64,000 nt of DNA, taken from Promicromonospora sukumoe 327MFSha3.1. GTDB lineage: Bacteria; Actinomycetota; Actinomycetes; Actinomycetales; Cellulomonadaceae. Position 1 is the stretch's first letter. Each line of letters opens with the position of its first letter. Shown in pieces: positions 41,034 to 52,157 of the stretch. Location of the stretch: the NCBI RefSeq assembly GCF_000385135.1, contig NZ_ARQM01000011.1, positions 372,001 through 436,000 of the forward strand, in the 5' to 3' direction. The translations under genes were made by a program, and so were the position numbers. The notes below the pieces were generated by a model. It had not been told where the DNA came from and did no database searches. It saw only the letters and a program-made list of their open reading frames with translations.

Positions 41034-43066
41034 CGCCGGCCGCCGTCGGTGAGGCCCGAGGCCAGGCCCGCCGCGGCCTCCGCCGTGAGCTCCGTGTCCA
41101 GCAGCACGGCGACGAGGTCGAGCCGCACGGACCCGCCGTCGGGCACGACCAGGGGCGCGTCCCAGGCGAGCGCGGGGCAGGCGCCGGGGTACTCGGCGGA
41201 CCGCAGGAACCACGGCCGCACCTGGCCCGGCTGCACCAGCAGCAGCGTGGTGGAGCGCCCGCCCTGCTGCTGCACGAACGCGACCCAGGGCGACGTGCCG
41301 CCGTGCGCCCGGTTCTCGCCGGTGCCCGCGGCCGACAGGACCGTGGTGCTCTCGGCGATCGGCAGGCGCCAGAACAGGCCGCCGTACCCGGCGCCCGGCC
41401 GGCCGTTGGTGGCGGGCGAACGGATCTCCAGCGGGCCGTGGTCCGCGTGCAGGGTGGAGCGCCAGTCGAGCACCCACCCGGGGGCGGCGCCGGAACCGGG
41501 CGCGACGGGGAGCAGGCGCGCCGAGATGCGGCGCTCCTCGCGGAGCTGCGGCTCGCCGTGCTCGTCGGACCAGACCACGTCCTCGACCAGGGTCTCGCCC
41601 GCGGTACCCGCGGCACCGGGGACGCCCGGCTCCACGCGGATCCCTGCCGACGTCTGCCGGCCGTGGTTCTTCAGGAGGGTCGGGCCCACGTCCTCGATGA
41701 ACGTGCGGCCGCCCCAGTGGCTGGTGCCGTTCACGTCCGGCACCGCGATGCCGACGCCGTAGTGGTGCCGGTGGTCCACCGGGCTCACGTCGGTCAGCGG
41801 CACGCCGGCCAGCGTGTGCACGGGGTGCAGGTAGGGCCGCCGGGCATGCACCTTGGGCATCCGGTCGCCGCCGTCGCGGCGCACCAGCTCCAGGCCGTCG
41901 CCGCAGGTCAGGACCACGGCGTCGGCGGCCGGGTCGGCGGGCACGGACCAGACCGGCGCGGCGGTGGGCGGCACCGTCGGCACCTCCTCCGGCTGCCTGG
42001 CGACGAGGTCGTCGTCCGTGATGTGCACCCGCTCGGGGCCCTGGGGCACGGGTCCGGTACTGCCCCGCACCTCCAGGCTGGGCGTGAATCGTGCAGAGCT
42101 TGCGGGGTGGGCGTCGTCGTCGATCACGGCGTGCAGCTCCCTCCAGGCGTGTCGGCCGAGCTCGGCCTGCGGCACCGCGACCGTCGTCAGCGCGGGTGTG
42201 GCGTAGCGGGACAGTTCGATGTCGTCGAAGCCGGCCACCGAGATGTCGGCGGGCACGGCCACCCCGGCCTCGTTCAGCCCGGCGAGCAGGCCGAACGCGA
42301 CGAGGTCGTTGAAGGCCACCGCGGCGGTGGCGCGGGTGGCGAGGACGGCGGGCGCGGCGGCGTGACCGGCCTGGATGTCTGGCCCGGCGGGCAGGTCGAG
42401 GATCTCGAGGTCGGTGTGCCGCGCCCGGGCGCGGTCCAGGCCTGCGCGCCGCATCTCGTCGGAAGCGCTGCGCACCGGCCCGCCCAGGTAGACCATGCGG
42501 CGGTGGCCGAGGGCCACGAGGTGCTCCACCACCTGGACGGCGGCGTCCTCGTAGTCCACGACCAGGCTGGGCGCTGCCCCGTTGGTCTCCCGGTTGACCA
42601 GCACCACGGGCTCGACGTCGGCGATGAGCGCGCTGAGCTCGGCGTCGCCGACGCGCGGGGAGACGAGCACCAGCGCGTCGCACCGCATGCGGGCCTCGAG
42701 CGCGATCGCGCCCTCCTGCTGGTCGTCCTCGACCGTGTCCGCGACGAGCACGCGGTAGCCGTCCTCGGCGGCGCCGTCCATCACGCCGCGCAGGATCTGC
42801 TGGAACACGGGGTTGCCGAGGTCCGGCACCACCAGCGCGACCGTCTGCGTGCGGCCGAGCGCGAGGCTGCGGGCCGCGTTGCTCGGCCGGTAGCTGAGCT
42901 CGGCGGCGGCGCTCCGCACGCGCTCGGCGATCGCGGCGTCGACCGTGCTGCGCCCGTTCATCACGCGCGACACGGTGGCGCGCGAGACCCCCGCCGCCGT
43001 CGCGACGTCCCCGATCGTGGCCGTAACGCGGCGCTGACCTGCCCCTCGAACGCTGCCGCTGCCCAT
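41030..43066 (-). CDS. LacI-family repressor fused to a DUF6807 (PmoA-like) domain
   Basis: A 678-residue fusion. Residues 15-340 are a complete LacI repressor: ATIGDVATAAGVSRATVSRVMNG helix-turn-helix, hinge SYRPSNAARSLALG, effector core ending in VAGFDDIELSRYATPALTTV. A Pro/Glu-rich linker (about 345-375) leads to a DUF6807/PmoA-like domain (about 380-670) with MPKVHARRPYLHPVHTL (Met403), DHRHHYGVGIAVPDVNG and WGGRTF. That family is named after a methane-monooxygenase annotation but its role is unknown; it looks like a carbohydrate-active beta-sandwich. ATG 43066 follows GGAG by 6 bp. Three ACCGGT-centred operators upstream point to autoregulation and control of the divergent ABC importer. 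Confidence 0.85.
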   Translation of the reverse strand: MGSGSVRGAGQRRVTATIGDVATAAGVSRATVSRVMNGRSTVDAAIAERVRSAAAELSYRPSNAARSLALGRTQTVALVVPDLGNPVFQQILRGVMDGAAEDGYRVLVADTVEDDQQEGAIALEARMRCDALVLVSPRVGDAELSALIADVEPVVLVNRETNGAAPSLVVDYEDAAVQVVEHLVALGHRRMVYLGGPVRSASDEMRRAGLDRARARHTDLEILDLPAGPDIQAGHAAAPAVLATRATAAVAFNDLVAFGLLAGLNEAGVAVPADISVAGFDDIELSRYATPALTTVAVPQAELGRHAWRELHAVIDDDAHPASSARFTPSLEVRGSTGPVPQGPERVHITDDDLVARQPEEVPTVPPTAAPVWSVPADPAADAVVLTCGDGLELVRRDGGDRMPKVHARRPYLHPVHTLAGVPLTDVSPVDHRHHYGVGIAVPDVNGTSHWGGRTFIEDVGPTLLKNHGRQTSAGIRVEPGVPGAAGTAGETLVEDVVWSDEHGEPQLREERRISARLLPVAPGSGAAPGWVLDWRSTLHADHGPLEIRSPATNGRPGAGYGGLFWRLPIAESTTVLSAAGTGENRAHGGTSPWVAFVQQQGGRSTTLLLVQPGQVRPWFLRSAEYPGACPALAWDAPLVVPDGGSVRLDLVAVLLDTELTAEAAAGLASGLTDGGRR

Positions 43067-43136
43067 GTGCTCTCCGTCCGTGACCTTCGTCCGACCGGAT
43101 CCCGCGTGGTTCCGCGCCTTCGTCGGCGTGGCCCGC

Positions 43137-43150
43137 GTTACCGGTTTCCC
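43137..43150. promoter_or_regulatory. LacI operator O1
   Basis: GTTACCGGTTTCCC, centred on ACCGGT. Its complement GGGAAACCGGTAAC closely matches O2 at 43169. It lies near the expected promoter of the LacI-DUF6807 gene. Confidence 0.65.
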
Positions 43151-43168
43151 GATGTGACCGTACACCAT

Positions 43169-43182
43169 GGGAAACCGGTTCC
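43169..43182. promoter_or_regulatory. LacI operator O2
   Basis: GGGAAACCGGTTCC, the inverted partner of O1, 32 bp centre to centre (three helical turns). It overlaps the probable -35 region of the importer promoter. Confidence 0.65.
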
Positions 43183-43205
43183 TCATGTGGTACGTTCCTC
43201 CACCA

Positions 43206-43219
43206 GAGACCGGTTTCTC
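43206..43219. promoter_or_regulatory. LacI operator O3
   Basis: GAGACCGGTTTCTC, 37 bp downstream of O2, just below TACGTT (43191-43196), a possible -10 hexamer. Binding here would block the importer promoter. Confidence 0.65.
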
Positions 43220-43262
43220 ACCGATGATGCCGGGGATCGACGACGATCCGGAGGACAACGCG

Positions 43263-43358
43263 ATGCGCCACCCGACCCGCGAGCCCGGACCCTGGCGGTC
43301 CGAGCCCCCGCCCGCCCCGACGGGCCCCGTCCGCGCGGGGGTGAACCCATGTCAGTGA
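43263..43358 (+). CDS. Possible 31-residue leader peptide overlapping the permease start
   Basis: ATG 43263 has a good GGAGG at 43250-43254 and opens a frame of 31 codons, starting MRHPTREPGPWRSEPPPAP and ending at TGA 43356-43358, inside the permease gene whose ATG is 43349. The peptide is Pro/Arg-rich with no known domain. Its ribosome site is better than that of the permease, so it may couple or attenuate permease translation, or it may be a fortuitous reading of a structured leader. Confidence 0.35.
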   Translation: MRHPTREPGPWRSEPPPAPTGPVRAGVNPCQ

Positions 43359-44272
43359 TCCAGGAGCTCTCGCGCGGCAAGCAGGGCGTCAGCGCGCGCC
43401 GCAAGGGAGACGGCCGCTGGGCGCTGCTCTTCCTCGCGCCGTGGTTCGTGGGGCTCGCGCTCATCACGGCCGGGCCCATGGGGGCGTCGCTCTGGCTGTC
43501 CTTCACGGACTACGACCTGCTCTCGGCCCCGCAGTGGGTGGGGCTCGAGAACTACACGCGGATGTTCGACGACCCGCGGTTCCTGAAGTCGCTCGGCGTC
43601 ACGTTCACCTACGTGTTCGTCTCCGTGCCGCTGCAGCTCGCCGCGGCCCTCGGGCTGGCGCTGCTGCTCGACAAGGGCCTGCGCGGCCTCGCGCTGTACC
43701 GCTCGGTGTACTACCTGCCGTCCCTGCTGGGCGGCTCGGTGGCCATCGCGATCCTGTGGCGCCAGATCTTCGGCGCGGACGGCCTGGTCAACCAGGTCCT
43801 GGCGATCTTCGGGGTGGAGGGGCAGGGCTGGGTCTCGCACCCGGACTACGCGCTCGGCACCCTCATGGCGCTCAACGTCTGGACGTTCGGCGCGCCCATG
43901 GTGATCTTCCTGGCCGGCCTGCGGCAGATCCCGCAGATGTACTACGAGGCGGCCGCGATCGACGGCGCCTCGCGGTGGCGGCAGTTCCGCAGCATCACGG
44001 TGCCGCTGCTGACGCCGATCATCTTCTTCAACCTCGTGCTCCAGCTCATCGAGGCGTTCCAGTCCTTCACGCGAGCGTTCGTCGTCAGCGGCGGCAACGG
44101 CGGCCCGTCCGACTCGACGCTGCTGTACACGCTCTACCTCTACCTCAAGGGGTTCGGCTCGCTGGACATGGGTTACGCCTCGGCCATGGCCTGGTTCCTG
44201 CTGCTGATCATCGGCGGCATGACGGTCGTCAACTTCCTCGCCTCCAAGTACTGGGTCTTCTACGATGACTGA
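43349..44272 (+). CDS. ABC sugar importer 2, permease (MalF/UgpA type)
   Basis: A 307-residue pore subunit with six predicted helices (first: WALLFLAPWFVGLALITAGP). The EAA loop reads YEAAAIDGASRWRQFRSITVP. GGGGGTG lies 6 bp before ATG 43349. It overlaps the next permease by 8 bp. No ATPase gene is present, so a shared ATPase is expected. Repression by the divergent LacI-DUF6807 protein is likely from the operators at 43137-43219. Confidence 0.93.
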   Translation: MSVIQELSRGKQGVSARRKGDGRWALLFLAPWFVGLALITAGPMGASLWLSFTDYDLLSAPQWVGLENYTRMFDDPRFLKSLGVTFTYVFVSVPLQLAAALGLALLLDKGLRGLALYRSVYYLPSLLGGSVAIAILWRQIFGADGLVNQVLAIFGVEGQGWVSHPDYALGTLMALNVWTFGAPMVIFLAGLRQIPQMYYEAAAIDGASRWRQFRSITVPLLTPIIFFNLVLQLIEAFQSFTRAFVVSGGNGGPSDSTLLYTLYLYLKGFGSLDMGYASAMAWFLLLIIGGMTVVNFLASKYWVFYDD

Positions 44273-45242
44273 CGCCTCGACGCCCACACAGACCGCACAG
44301 ACCACGACGACGGCGGTGCGGCCGCCGTCGGACACCGGTACCGCCTCCGGTTCCCGGGGGACCGGAGGGCGCACCGCCCGCCCGGTCGCCGTCCGCCCGC
44401 GCGGCCGGCGCGCCCAGGCCCGCGTGATCAGCCTGCTCAAGCACGCGGGGCTGATCGCCTTCGGGTTCGTGATGCTCTACCCGCTGCTGTGGATGCTGGC
44501 CAGCTCGTTCAAGCCGAACGCGCTGATCTTCCGCGAGCCGGGCCTGATCCCCACCGACATCGACCTGTCCAACTACACGGACGGGTGGAACGCGCTGCTG
44601 CACCCGTTCAGCCACTACCTGATCAACTCGGCGCTGGTGGTGCTCGGGTCGCTGCTCGGCAACCTGCTGTCCTGCTCCCTGGCGGCCTACGCGTTCGCGC
44701 GGCTGGAGTTCAAGGGCAAGCGGCTGTGGTTCGCGATCATGCTGATGTCGATCATGCTGCCGATCCACGTGGTGATCGTGCCGCAGTACGTGCTGTTCTC
44801 CCAACTCGAGTGGATCAACACGTTCCTGCCGCTGATCGTGCCCAAGCTGCTGGCCACGGACGCGTTCTTCATCTTCCTGATGGTTCAGTTCTTCCGCGGC
44901 ATCCCGCGCGAGCTGGACGAGGCCGCGACCCTCGACGGCTGCAACCACCTGCGGATCTACCTGCAGATCATGCTGCCGCTCTCCATGCCGGCCCTCGCCA
45001 CCACGGCGATCTTCACGTTCATCTGGACCTGGAACGACTTCTTCAGCCAGCTGATCTTCCTCACGCGGCCGGAGATGTACACCGTGCCGATCGCGCTGCG
45101 CACCTTTGTCGACTCCACGGGCGAGAGCTCGTGGGGCTCGCTGTTCGCGATGTCGATCGTGTCCCTGATCCCCGTCTTCATCGCCTTCCTGTTCGGACAG
45201 AAGTACCTGGTCAAGGGCATTGCGACCACCGGAATCAAGTAG
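44265..45242 (+). CDS. ABC sugar importer 2, permease (MalG/UgpE type)
   Basis: A 325-residue second pore subunit with a long Thr/Ser/Arg-rich cytoplasmic tail (1-58) before the first of six helices (HAGLIAFGFVMLYPLLWML). The EAA loop is LDEAATLDGCNHLRIYLQIMLP, and the C-terminus KYLVKGIATTGIK is canonical. It overlaps the upstream permease gene and is followed by the binding-protein gene after 49 bp. Confidence 0.93.
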   Translation: MTDASTPTQTAQTTTTAVRPPSDTGTASGSRGTGGRTARPVAVRPRGRRAQARVISLLKHAGLIAFGFVMLYPLLWMLASSFKPNALIFREPGLIPTDIDLSNYTDGWNALLHPFSHYLINSALVVLGSLLGNLLSCSLAAYAFARLEFKGKRLWFAIMLMSIMLPIHVVIVPQYVLFSQLEWINTFLPLIVPKLLATDAFFIFLMVQFFRGIPRELDEAATLDGCNHLRIYLQIMLPLSMPALATTAIFTFIWTWNDFFSQLIFLTRPEMYTVPIALRTFVDSTGESSWGSLFAMSIVSLIPVFIAFLFGQKYLVKGIATTGIK

Positions 45243-45291
45243 CTCCGCCCGCGATGCGACAACGACGTCAACGTCACCGAAGGAGAACCAC

Positions 45292-46641
45292 ATGAGCACC
45301 ACCGGCAACCGACCGACCTCGAGGCGCGGCAAGCGCCTCGCCGGCTCGGCCGCGGGTATCGCGGCCGTCGCCCTGACCCTCGCCGCCTGCGGCGGCGGCG
45401 ACTCCGGCATCGGCGGGGGCGGCGACGACGCTCCCGCCGCCGCGGAGGAGTGCCCCTGCGAGATCCGCTTCGCGTGGTGGGGCTCGGACAGCCGCCACGA
45501 GGCGACGCAGCAGATCATCGACGCGTTCGAGGCCGAGAACCCCGACATCACGGTGGTCCCCGACTTCACCGACTGGGACGGCTACTGGGACAAGCTCGCC
45601 ACCTCGGTGGCCGCGGGCGACACCCCGGACGTCATCACCCAGGAGGAGCGCTACATCTCCGACTACTCGACCAAGAACGTGCTCGCCGACCTGGGCACGC
45701 TCGACATCGACACCTCGAAGGTGGACGACGGCGTGCTGGCCGGCGGCCAGATCGAGGGCACCCAGTACGGCATCCCGACCGGCATCAACGCCTACGCGCT
45801 CGTCGCCGACCCGGAGCTGTTCGCCGACGCCGGCGTCGACGTGCCGGACGACACGACCTGGACGTGGGAGGACTACGTGACCACCGCGAACGCGGTCGCG
45901 GACGGCTCCGGCGACAAGGTCTGGGGCACGCAGGACTACGGCTTCAACGAGGCCGGCCTGAACGTGATGGCGCGCCAGCGCGGCGAGACCCTGTTCACGC
46001 CCGAGGGCGAGCTCGGCGTCTCCGAGCAGACCGTGGCCGACTTCTTCCAGGTCTCCCTCGACCTGGTCGAGGGCGGCGGCCAGCCCGACGCCGCGCGCAC
46101 GGTCGAGTACCAGGCGGCCGGCCCCGAGGGCGGCCTGCTCGGCACCAACAAGGGCGCCATGGGCGTCTGGTGGACCAACCAGCTCGGCGCGCTGTCCGAC
46201 TCGTCGGGCCACGAGCTGGAGCTGCTGCGCCTCCCGGGCGAGTCCGAGGGCGAGCGCACCGGCATGTACTACAAGCCCGCGATGTTCTACTCGGTCTCCG
46301 CGGACACGCAGTACCCGGAGTCGTCCGCGAAGTTCGTGGACTTCCTGCTCAACTCCGAGGAGGCCGCCAAGATCATGCTGACCGACCGCGGCCTGCCGGC
46401 GAACACCGACGTCCGCGAGGCGATCCTGGACGACCTGTCGCCCACGGACCAGAAGGTCGCCGACTTCATGGCGGACATCGAGGACGAGATCGTCGACAAC
46501 CCGTCGGTCCCGCCGCACGGCTCCGCCGAGCTCGCCGACATCATGGAGCGCATCAACACGGAGGTCCTCTTCGAACGCATCACGCCGGACGAGGCCGCCA
46601 CGCAGTTCATCGACGAGGTCAACGCCGCGATCGCCGGCTGA
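45292..46641 (+). CDS. ABC sugar importer 2, solute-binding lipoprotein
   Basis: A 449-residue binding protein; lipobox LTLAAC puts the lipidated Cys at residue 33, followed by a Gly/Asp-rich tether. The mature part starts EIRFAWWGSDSRHEATQQIIDAFEAENP and has SVAAGDTPDVITQEERYISDYS and the WTWEDYVTTANAV stretch common in oligosaccharide-binding proteins. GAAGGAGAACC precedes ATG 45292. Being last in the operon and followed by a strong hairpin is opposite to the first importer, where the binding protein comes first. Confidence 0.93.
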   Translation: MSTTGNRPTSRRGKRLAGSAAGIAAVALTLAACGGGDSGIGGGGDDAPAAAEECPCEIRFAWWGSDSRHEATQQIIDAFEAENPDITVVPDFTDWDGYWDKLATSVAAGDTPDVITQEERYISDYSTKNVLADLGTLDIDTSKVDDGVLAGGQIEGTQYGIPTGINAYALVADPELFADAGVDVPDDTTWTWEDYVTTANAVADGSGDKVWGTQDYGFNEAGLNVMARQRGETLFTPEGELGVSEQTVADFFQVSLDLVEGGGQPDAARTVEYQAAGPEGGLLGTNKGAMGVWWTNQLGALSDSSGHELELLRLPGESEGERTGMYYKPAMFYSVSADTQYPESSAKFVDFLLNSEEAAKIMLTDRGLPANTDVREAILDDLSPTDQKVADFMADIEDEIVDNPSVPPHGSAELADIMERINTEVLFERITPDEAATQFIDEVNAAIAG

Positions 46642-46646
46642 CCCAC

Positions 46647-46705
46647 CCGCCGGGTGCGGGGTGTTCGCTGGGCGGTCCACCCAGCGAATGCCCCGCACCC
46701 GGCGG
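46647..46705 (+). terminator. 26-bp hairpin ending the second importer operon
   Basis: Arms 46647-46672 and 46680-46705 pair along their whole length with two G-T wobbles; the loop is CGGTCCA. No T-tract follows. It lies 5 bp behind the binding-protein stop codon. Confidence 0.75.
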
Positions 46706-46752
46706 TGTCACGGCTGGTTAGCATGACTCGGTCCAGAGGAGAGGTGCCACAG

Positions 46753-48348
46753 GTGTCACAAGATCTGCTCGTACTGCGGGAGGGCGACGACGTCGCCGTC
46801 GCCACGCGGGACCTGAGCCCGGGCGACGCGCCCGAGGCCTCCGGAACCGGCCCGGTCGACGTCCGGCAGCCGGTGCCGCGCGGGCACAAGATCGCCCTGC
46901 GGGCCGTGCCCACGGGCGGCCACGTACGCAAGTACGGGCAGGTCATCGGGGTCGCCACCACGGACATCGCCCCCGGCGACCACGTGCACTCCCACAACCT
47001 CGGGTTCGAGGAGGGCGAGCGGGAGACGCCCCTGGGCGGCACCCACACCGAGCTCCCCGTGCCCGACGGCGCCCGGCCCACCTTCCGCGGTTACCGCCGG
47101 GCCGACGGGCGCGTGGGCACCCGCAACTTCGTCGCGATCCTGACCAGCGTGAACTGCTCGGCCTCGACGGCCAAGATGATCGCCGACCAGTTCCGCGGCG
47201 CGGCGCTGGACGAGTTCGAGAACGTCGACGGCGTCATCGCGCTCACCCACACGAGCGGCTGCGGCCTGGTGCCGGACTCCGAGGGCGGGCAGATCCTGCT
47301 CCGCACCCTGCGGGGCTACGCCGCGCACCCGAACGTCGCGGGCCTGCTGGTGCTCGGGCTGGGCTGCGAGATGGTGCCGGGCGCCGCGCTGTCGGCCCGC
47401 TCGGGCCAGGTCGCCGACCTGGGGATGCCCGGGATCGGCGCCCCCGACGAGACCCGGTCCGGCCTGCTGGCCGCCATCTCGGACGACACCGTGGTGCGCT
47501 CGCTGACCATCCAGGAGGCCGGCGGCGTGCGGGCCTCGGTGCGGGCCGGCGTCGCCGCGATCCGCGAGATGCTGCCGCTGGTCAACCAGCGCGAGCGCGT
47601 CGAGTGCGACGTGTCCGAGCTGGTCCTCGCGCTGAACTGCGGCGGTTCGGACGGCTACTCGGGGATCACCGCCAACCCGGCCCTCGGCTGGGCGTCGGAC
47701 CGCCTGGTCGCCTACGGCGCCACGTCGGTGCTGGCCGAGACGCCCGAGGTCTACGGCGCGGAGCACCTGCTCACCGCCCGGGCCGCGGAGCCGGCCGTGG
47801 CCAAGAAGCTGCTGGACCGCATCGACTGGTGGCGCGACTACATGGCCGCGGGCGGTGGCACGCTGGACAACAACCCGTCGCCGGGCAACAAGGCCGGCGG
47901 GCTGACCACGATCCTGGAGAAGTCGCTCGGGGCCGTAGCCAAGGGCGGCCAGGCCGACCTGGGTGCCGTCTACGAGTACGCCGAGCCGATCACGGAGCGG
48001 GGGTTCGGCTTCATGGACACCCCGGGCTACGACCCGGTGTCGGTCACGGGCCTGGTGGCGGGCGGCGCCAACGTCGTCGTCTTCACCACGGGGCGTGGCT
48101 CGGTGTTCGGGTGCCGCCCGACGCCGTCGATCAAGGTGGCCACCAACACCCCGATGTACGCGGTGATGTCCGAGGACATGGACGTCAACGCGGGCGTGGT
48201 CGTGGACGGCACCGCGACCGTGGCCGAGGTGGGGCGGCAGATCTTCGACCGGATCCTCGCCGTCGCGTCGGGGGAGCAGACGGTCAGCGAGGAGCTGGAG
48301 ATCGGCGCCGAGGAGTTCATCCCCTGGCACATCGGCGCGGTCACCTGA
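46753..48348 (+). CDS. uxaA: Altronate dehydratase family protein (UxaA type)
   Basis: A 531-residue iron-dependent dehydratase. The N-terminal SAF domain (about 1-100; PRGHKIALRAVPTGGHVRKYGQVIG) and the C-terminal UxaA/GarD catalytic domain (about 115-531; GYRRADGRVGTRNFVAIL, VNCSAST, THTSGCGL, LGLGCEM, LNCGGSDGYSGITANPALG) are complete. It should dehydrate D-altronate or a similar aldonate/aldarate to the 2-keto-3-deoxy acid. GTG 46753 follows AGAGGAGAGG. It lies behind the importer operon, suggesting that the imported sugar contains or yields a uronic acid. Confidence 0.88.
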   Translation: MSQDLLVLREGDDVAVATRDLSPGDAPEASGTGPVDVRQPVPRGHKIALRAVPTGGHVRKYGQVIGVATTDIAPGDHVHSHNLGFEEGERETPLGGTHTELPVPDGARPTFRGYRRADGRVGTRNFVAILTSVNCSASTAKMIADQFRGAALDEFENVDGVIALTHTSGCGLVPDSEGGQILLRTLRGYAAHPNVAGLLVLGLGCEMVPGAALSARSGQVADLGMPGIGAPDETRSGLLAAISDDTVVRSLTIQEAGGVRASVRAGVAAIREMLPLVNQRERVECDVSELVLALNCGGSDGYSGITANPALGWASDRLVAYGATSVLAETPEVYGAEHLLTARAAEPAVAKKLLDRIDWWRDYMAAGGGTLDNNPSPGNKAGGLTTILEKSLGAVAKGGQADLGAVYEYAEPITERGFGFMDTPGYDPVSVTGLVAGGANVVVFTTGRGSVFGCRPTPSIKVATNTPMYAVMSEDMDVNAGVVVDGTATVAEVGRQIFDRILAVASGEQTVSEELEIGAEEFIPWHIGAVT

Positions 48349-48362
48349 CCGAGCCCGGCTCT

Positions 48363-48440
48363 CGCTGGTCGAGCTTGTCGAGACCCAGGTGAGGTCTCGA
48401 CAAGCTCGACCAGCGGTGGTGTGAGGTCTCGACCAGCGAG
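48363..48440. repeat. VELVET-type palindrome between convergent genes
   Basis: A perfect 23-bp inverted repeat, arms 48363-48385 and 48393-48415, with loop CAGGTGA and core GGTCGAGCTTGTCGAGACC, identical in core to the copy at 257-310. A further partial arm follows at 48422-48440. It separates uxaA from the beta-helix gene. Confidence 0.85.
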
Positions 48441-48450
48441 TGGCGATGAC

Positions 48451-50672
<2,222 letters not shown>

Positions 50673-50676
<4 letters not shown>

Positions 50677-52112
50677 GAGACCACCTCCTCGCGTGCCGCG
50701 GCCTCGCGCGCGGCCGTGGTCTCGGGCACGAGCTCGTAGTTCTCGTCGAGCACCGTGCCCCGGTGCGGCTTGTACAGGTCGTAGCCGCGCGGGTTGCACT
50801 GCAGGCCGCCGTTGATGCAGTGCTCCACGAGCCGGCGCAGCACCTCGGGGTCCCAGGCGTTGACGAAGTCGTAGTGCCACGACTGGTCGGACCCGCTCAC
50901 CAGCGCGACGTCGGACATGTCACCGCTGACCGGCCACGCGATCTTGAACTCCAGCATCGGCACCGCGACCGGGTGGCTCATGGGGCACTGGCCCGCGACC
51001 GGGTACGCCATGTGCGAGCCGTGGCCCATGTGCGCGGACTCCTCGGGCGTCAGGTGCTGCCCGTCCCAGCAGCTCGGCGCCTGGTAGCGGATGTTGAGCT
51101 GCGTGCCCTCGGGGCAGTGGGCCGGGATCTCCCAGCTCTTGGAGATGTCGCCGCACTCCCAGCCCTCGACGGCGCCCGGTGCGGTGCGGAACTCCTCGAC
51201 CGTGGCCATCATGTCGCCCGTGACGAACTGGAGCCCCTCCGGGAACGGCACCACGTCCTCGTAGTCGTCGATGCCCGACTTGTAGTAGACGGTCATCGGG
51301 ATGTTCGGCTCGACCGGCACGCCGCCCTTGGTGATGGCGGGGAACCAGTAGGCCGAGTGGTCCTGCGGCACGGTGCAGGTGCTCTCCGGCATGGCGTTCA
51401 GGCTCGTCGGCGTGGTGAACGCGTCCGTCGAGCGGTTGCCGATGAACGTGTGCAGGTGCGACCGGCCCGGCTGGTTGGGGTACACGATCGAGTCGTCCGG
51501 CAGGAAGTGCGAGAACTCGCAGTTCGCCTGGAACTCGTGGTGCGTCACCTCGTCGCCGGGGAACGGCGGCGGGTCCTCCGGCCCGCCCGCCTCGCCGTCG
51601 CCGAACACCTGGAACTCCAGGAGCGAGTAGCCGTACCCCGTGCCGCGGGCGGTGCCGACGAGCTGCACGTACCGGCCGGTCGCGGTGATGTCGTAGACCT
51701 CGGTGCCGCCGGTCCCGGCGCCCTCGGTGACCACGGTGGTCCAGGACTGCGCGTCGGACGAGACCTGGAGCGTGAACGCCGCGCCGTACGCGGCCTCCCA
51801 CTCCAGGGCTACGTGGTCCAGGGCGTAGGAACGCCCCAGGTCGATGCGGATCCACTCGTCGTCCGTGGGGGCGCTGGCCCAGCGGGTGGTGCGGTCGCCG
51901 TCGACCGCGAAGCGCGGCCCGAGGCCGCCGGACTCCGAGCTGGACGCCGCCGTGAGCGCACCCTGCGAGAGCAGGGTGTTCGGGTCGGCGACGGCGGTGG
52001 TGGCGCCGATGGTGCCGGCCGCGCTCAGGGTCGAGGCGAGCAGGGCCGTGGCGAGCGCGCCCGCCAACGTCCGGGATCTGTTGCCGCGAGGAGTGCTGGG
52101 TGCAGTGCGCAT
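50673..52112 (-). CDS. Exported discoidin-domain DUF1996 protein
   Basis: A 479-residue secreted protein: signal peptide (about 15-42), discoidin domain (about 48-172; DGDRTTRWASAPTDDEWIRIDLG ... TARGTGYGYSLLEFQVFG), a Pro-rich linker, and DUF1996 (about 185-460; HEFQANCEFSHFLPDDSIVYPNQPG, SHLHTFIGN, YWFPAI, QLNIRYQAPSCWDG). DUF1996 is common in fungi and actinobacteria that grow on plant biomass; its six or more cysteines suggest disulfides, but its function is not established. ATG 52112 is 45 bp from the upstream GH2-like gene, and the stop overlaps the beta-helix gene. Confidence 0.87.
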
Positions 52113-52157
52113 GGTTCCTCCTTCTTCGGTGGTGTGCGTTGCTGGCTCACTGCCTGA

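Noticed and set aside
43167-43262. Longer version of the leader peptide starting at ATG 43167
   Set aside because: That ATG overlaps operator O2 and lacks a ribosome site; ATG 43263 has GGAGG upstream.
40391-43348. A plus-strand frame continuous with the second importer's first permease
   Set aside because: It runs antisense to the Gfo/Idh and LacI-DUF6807 genes and has shadow composition; permease homology begins only after ATG 43349.
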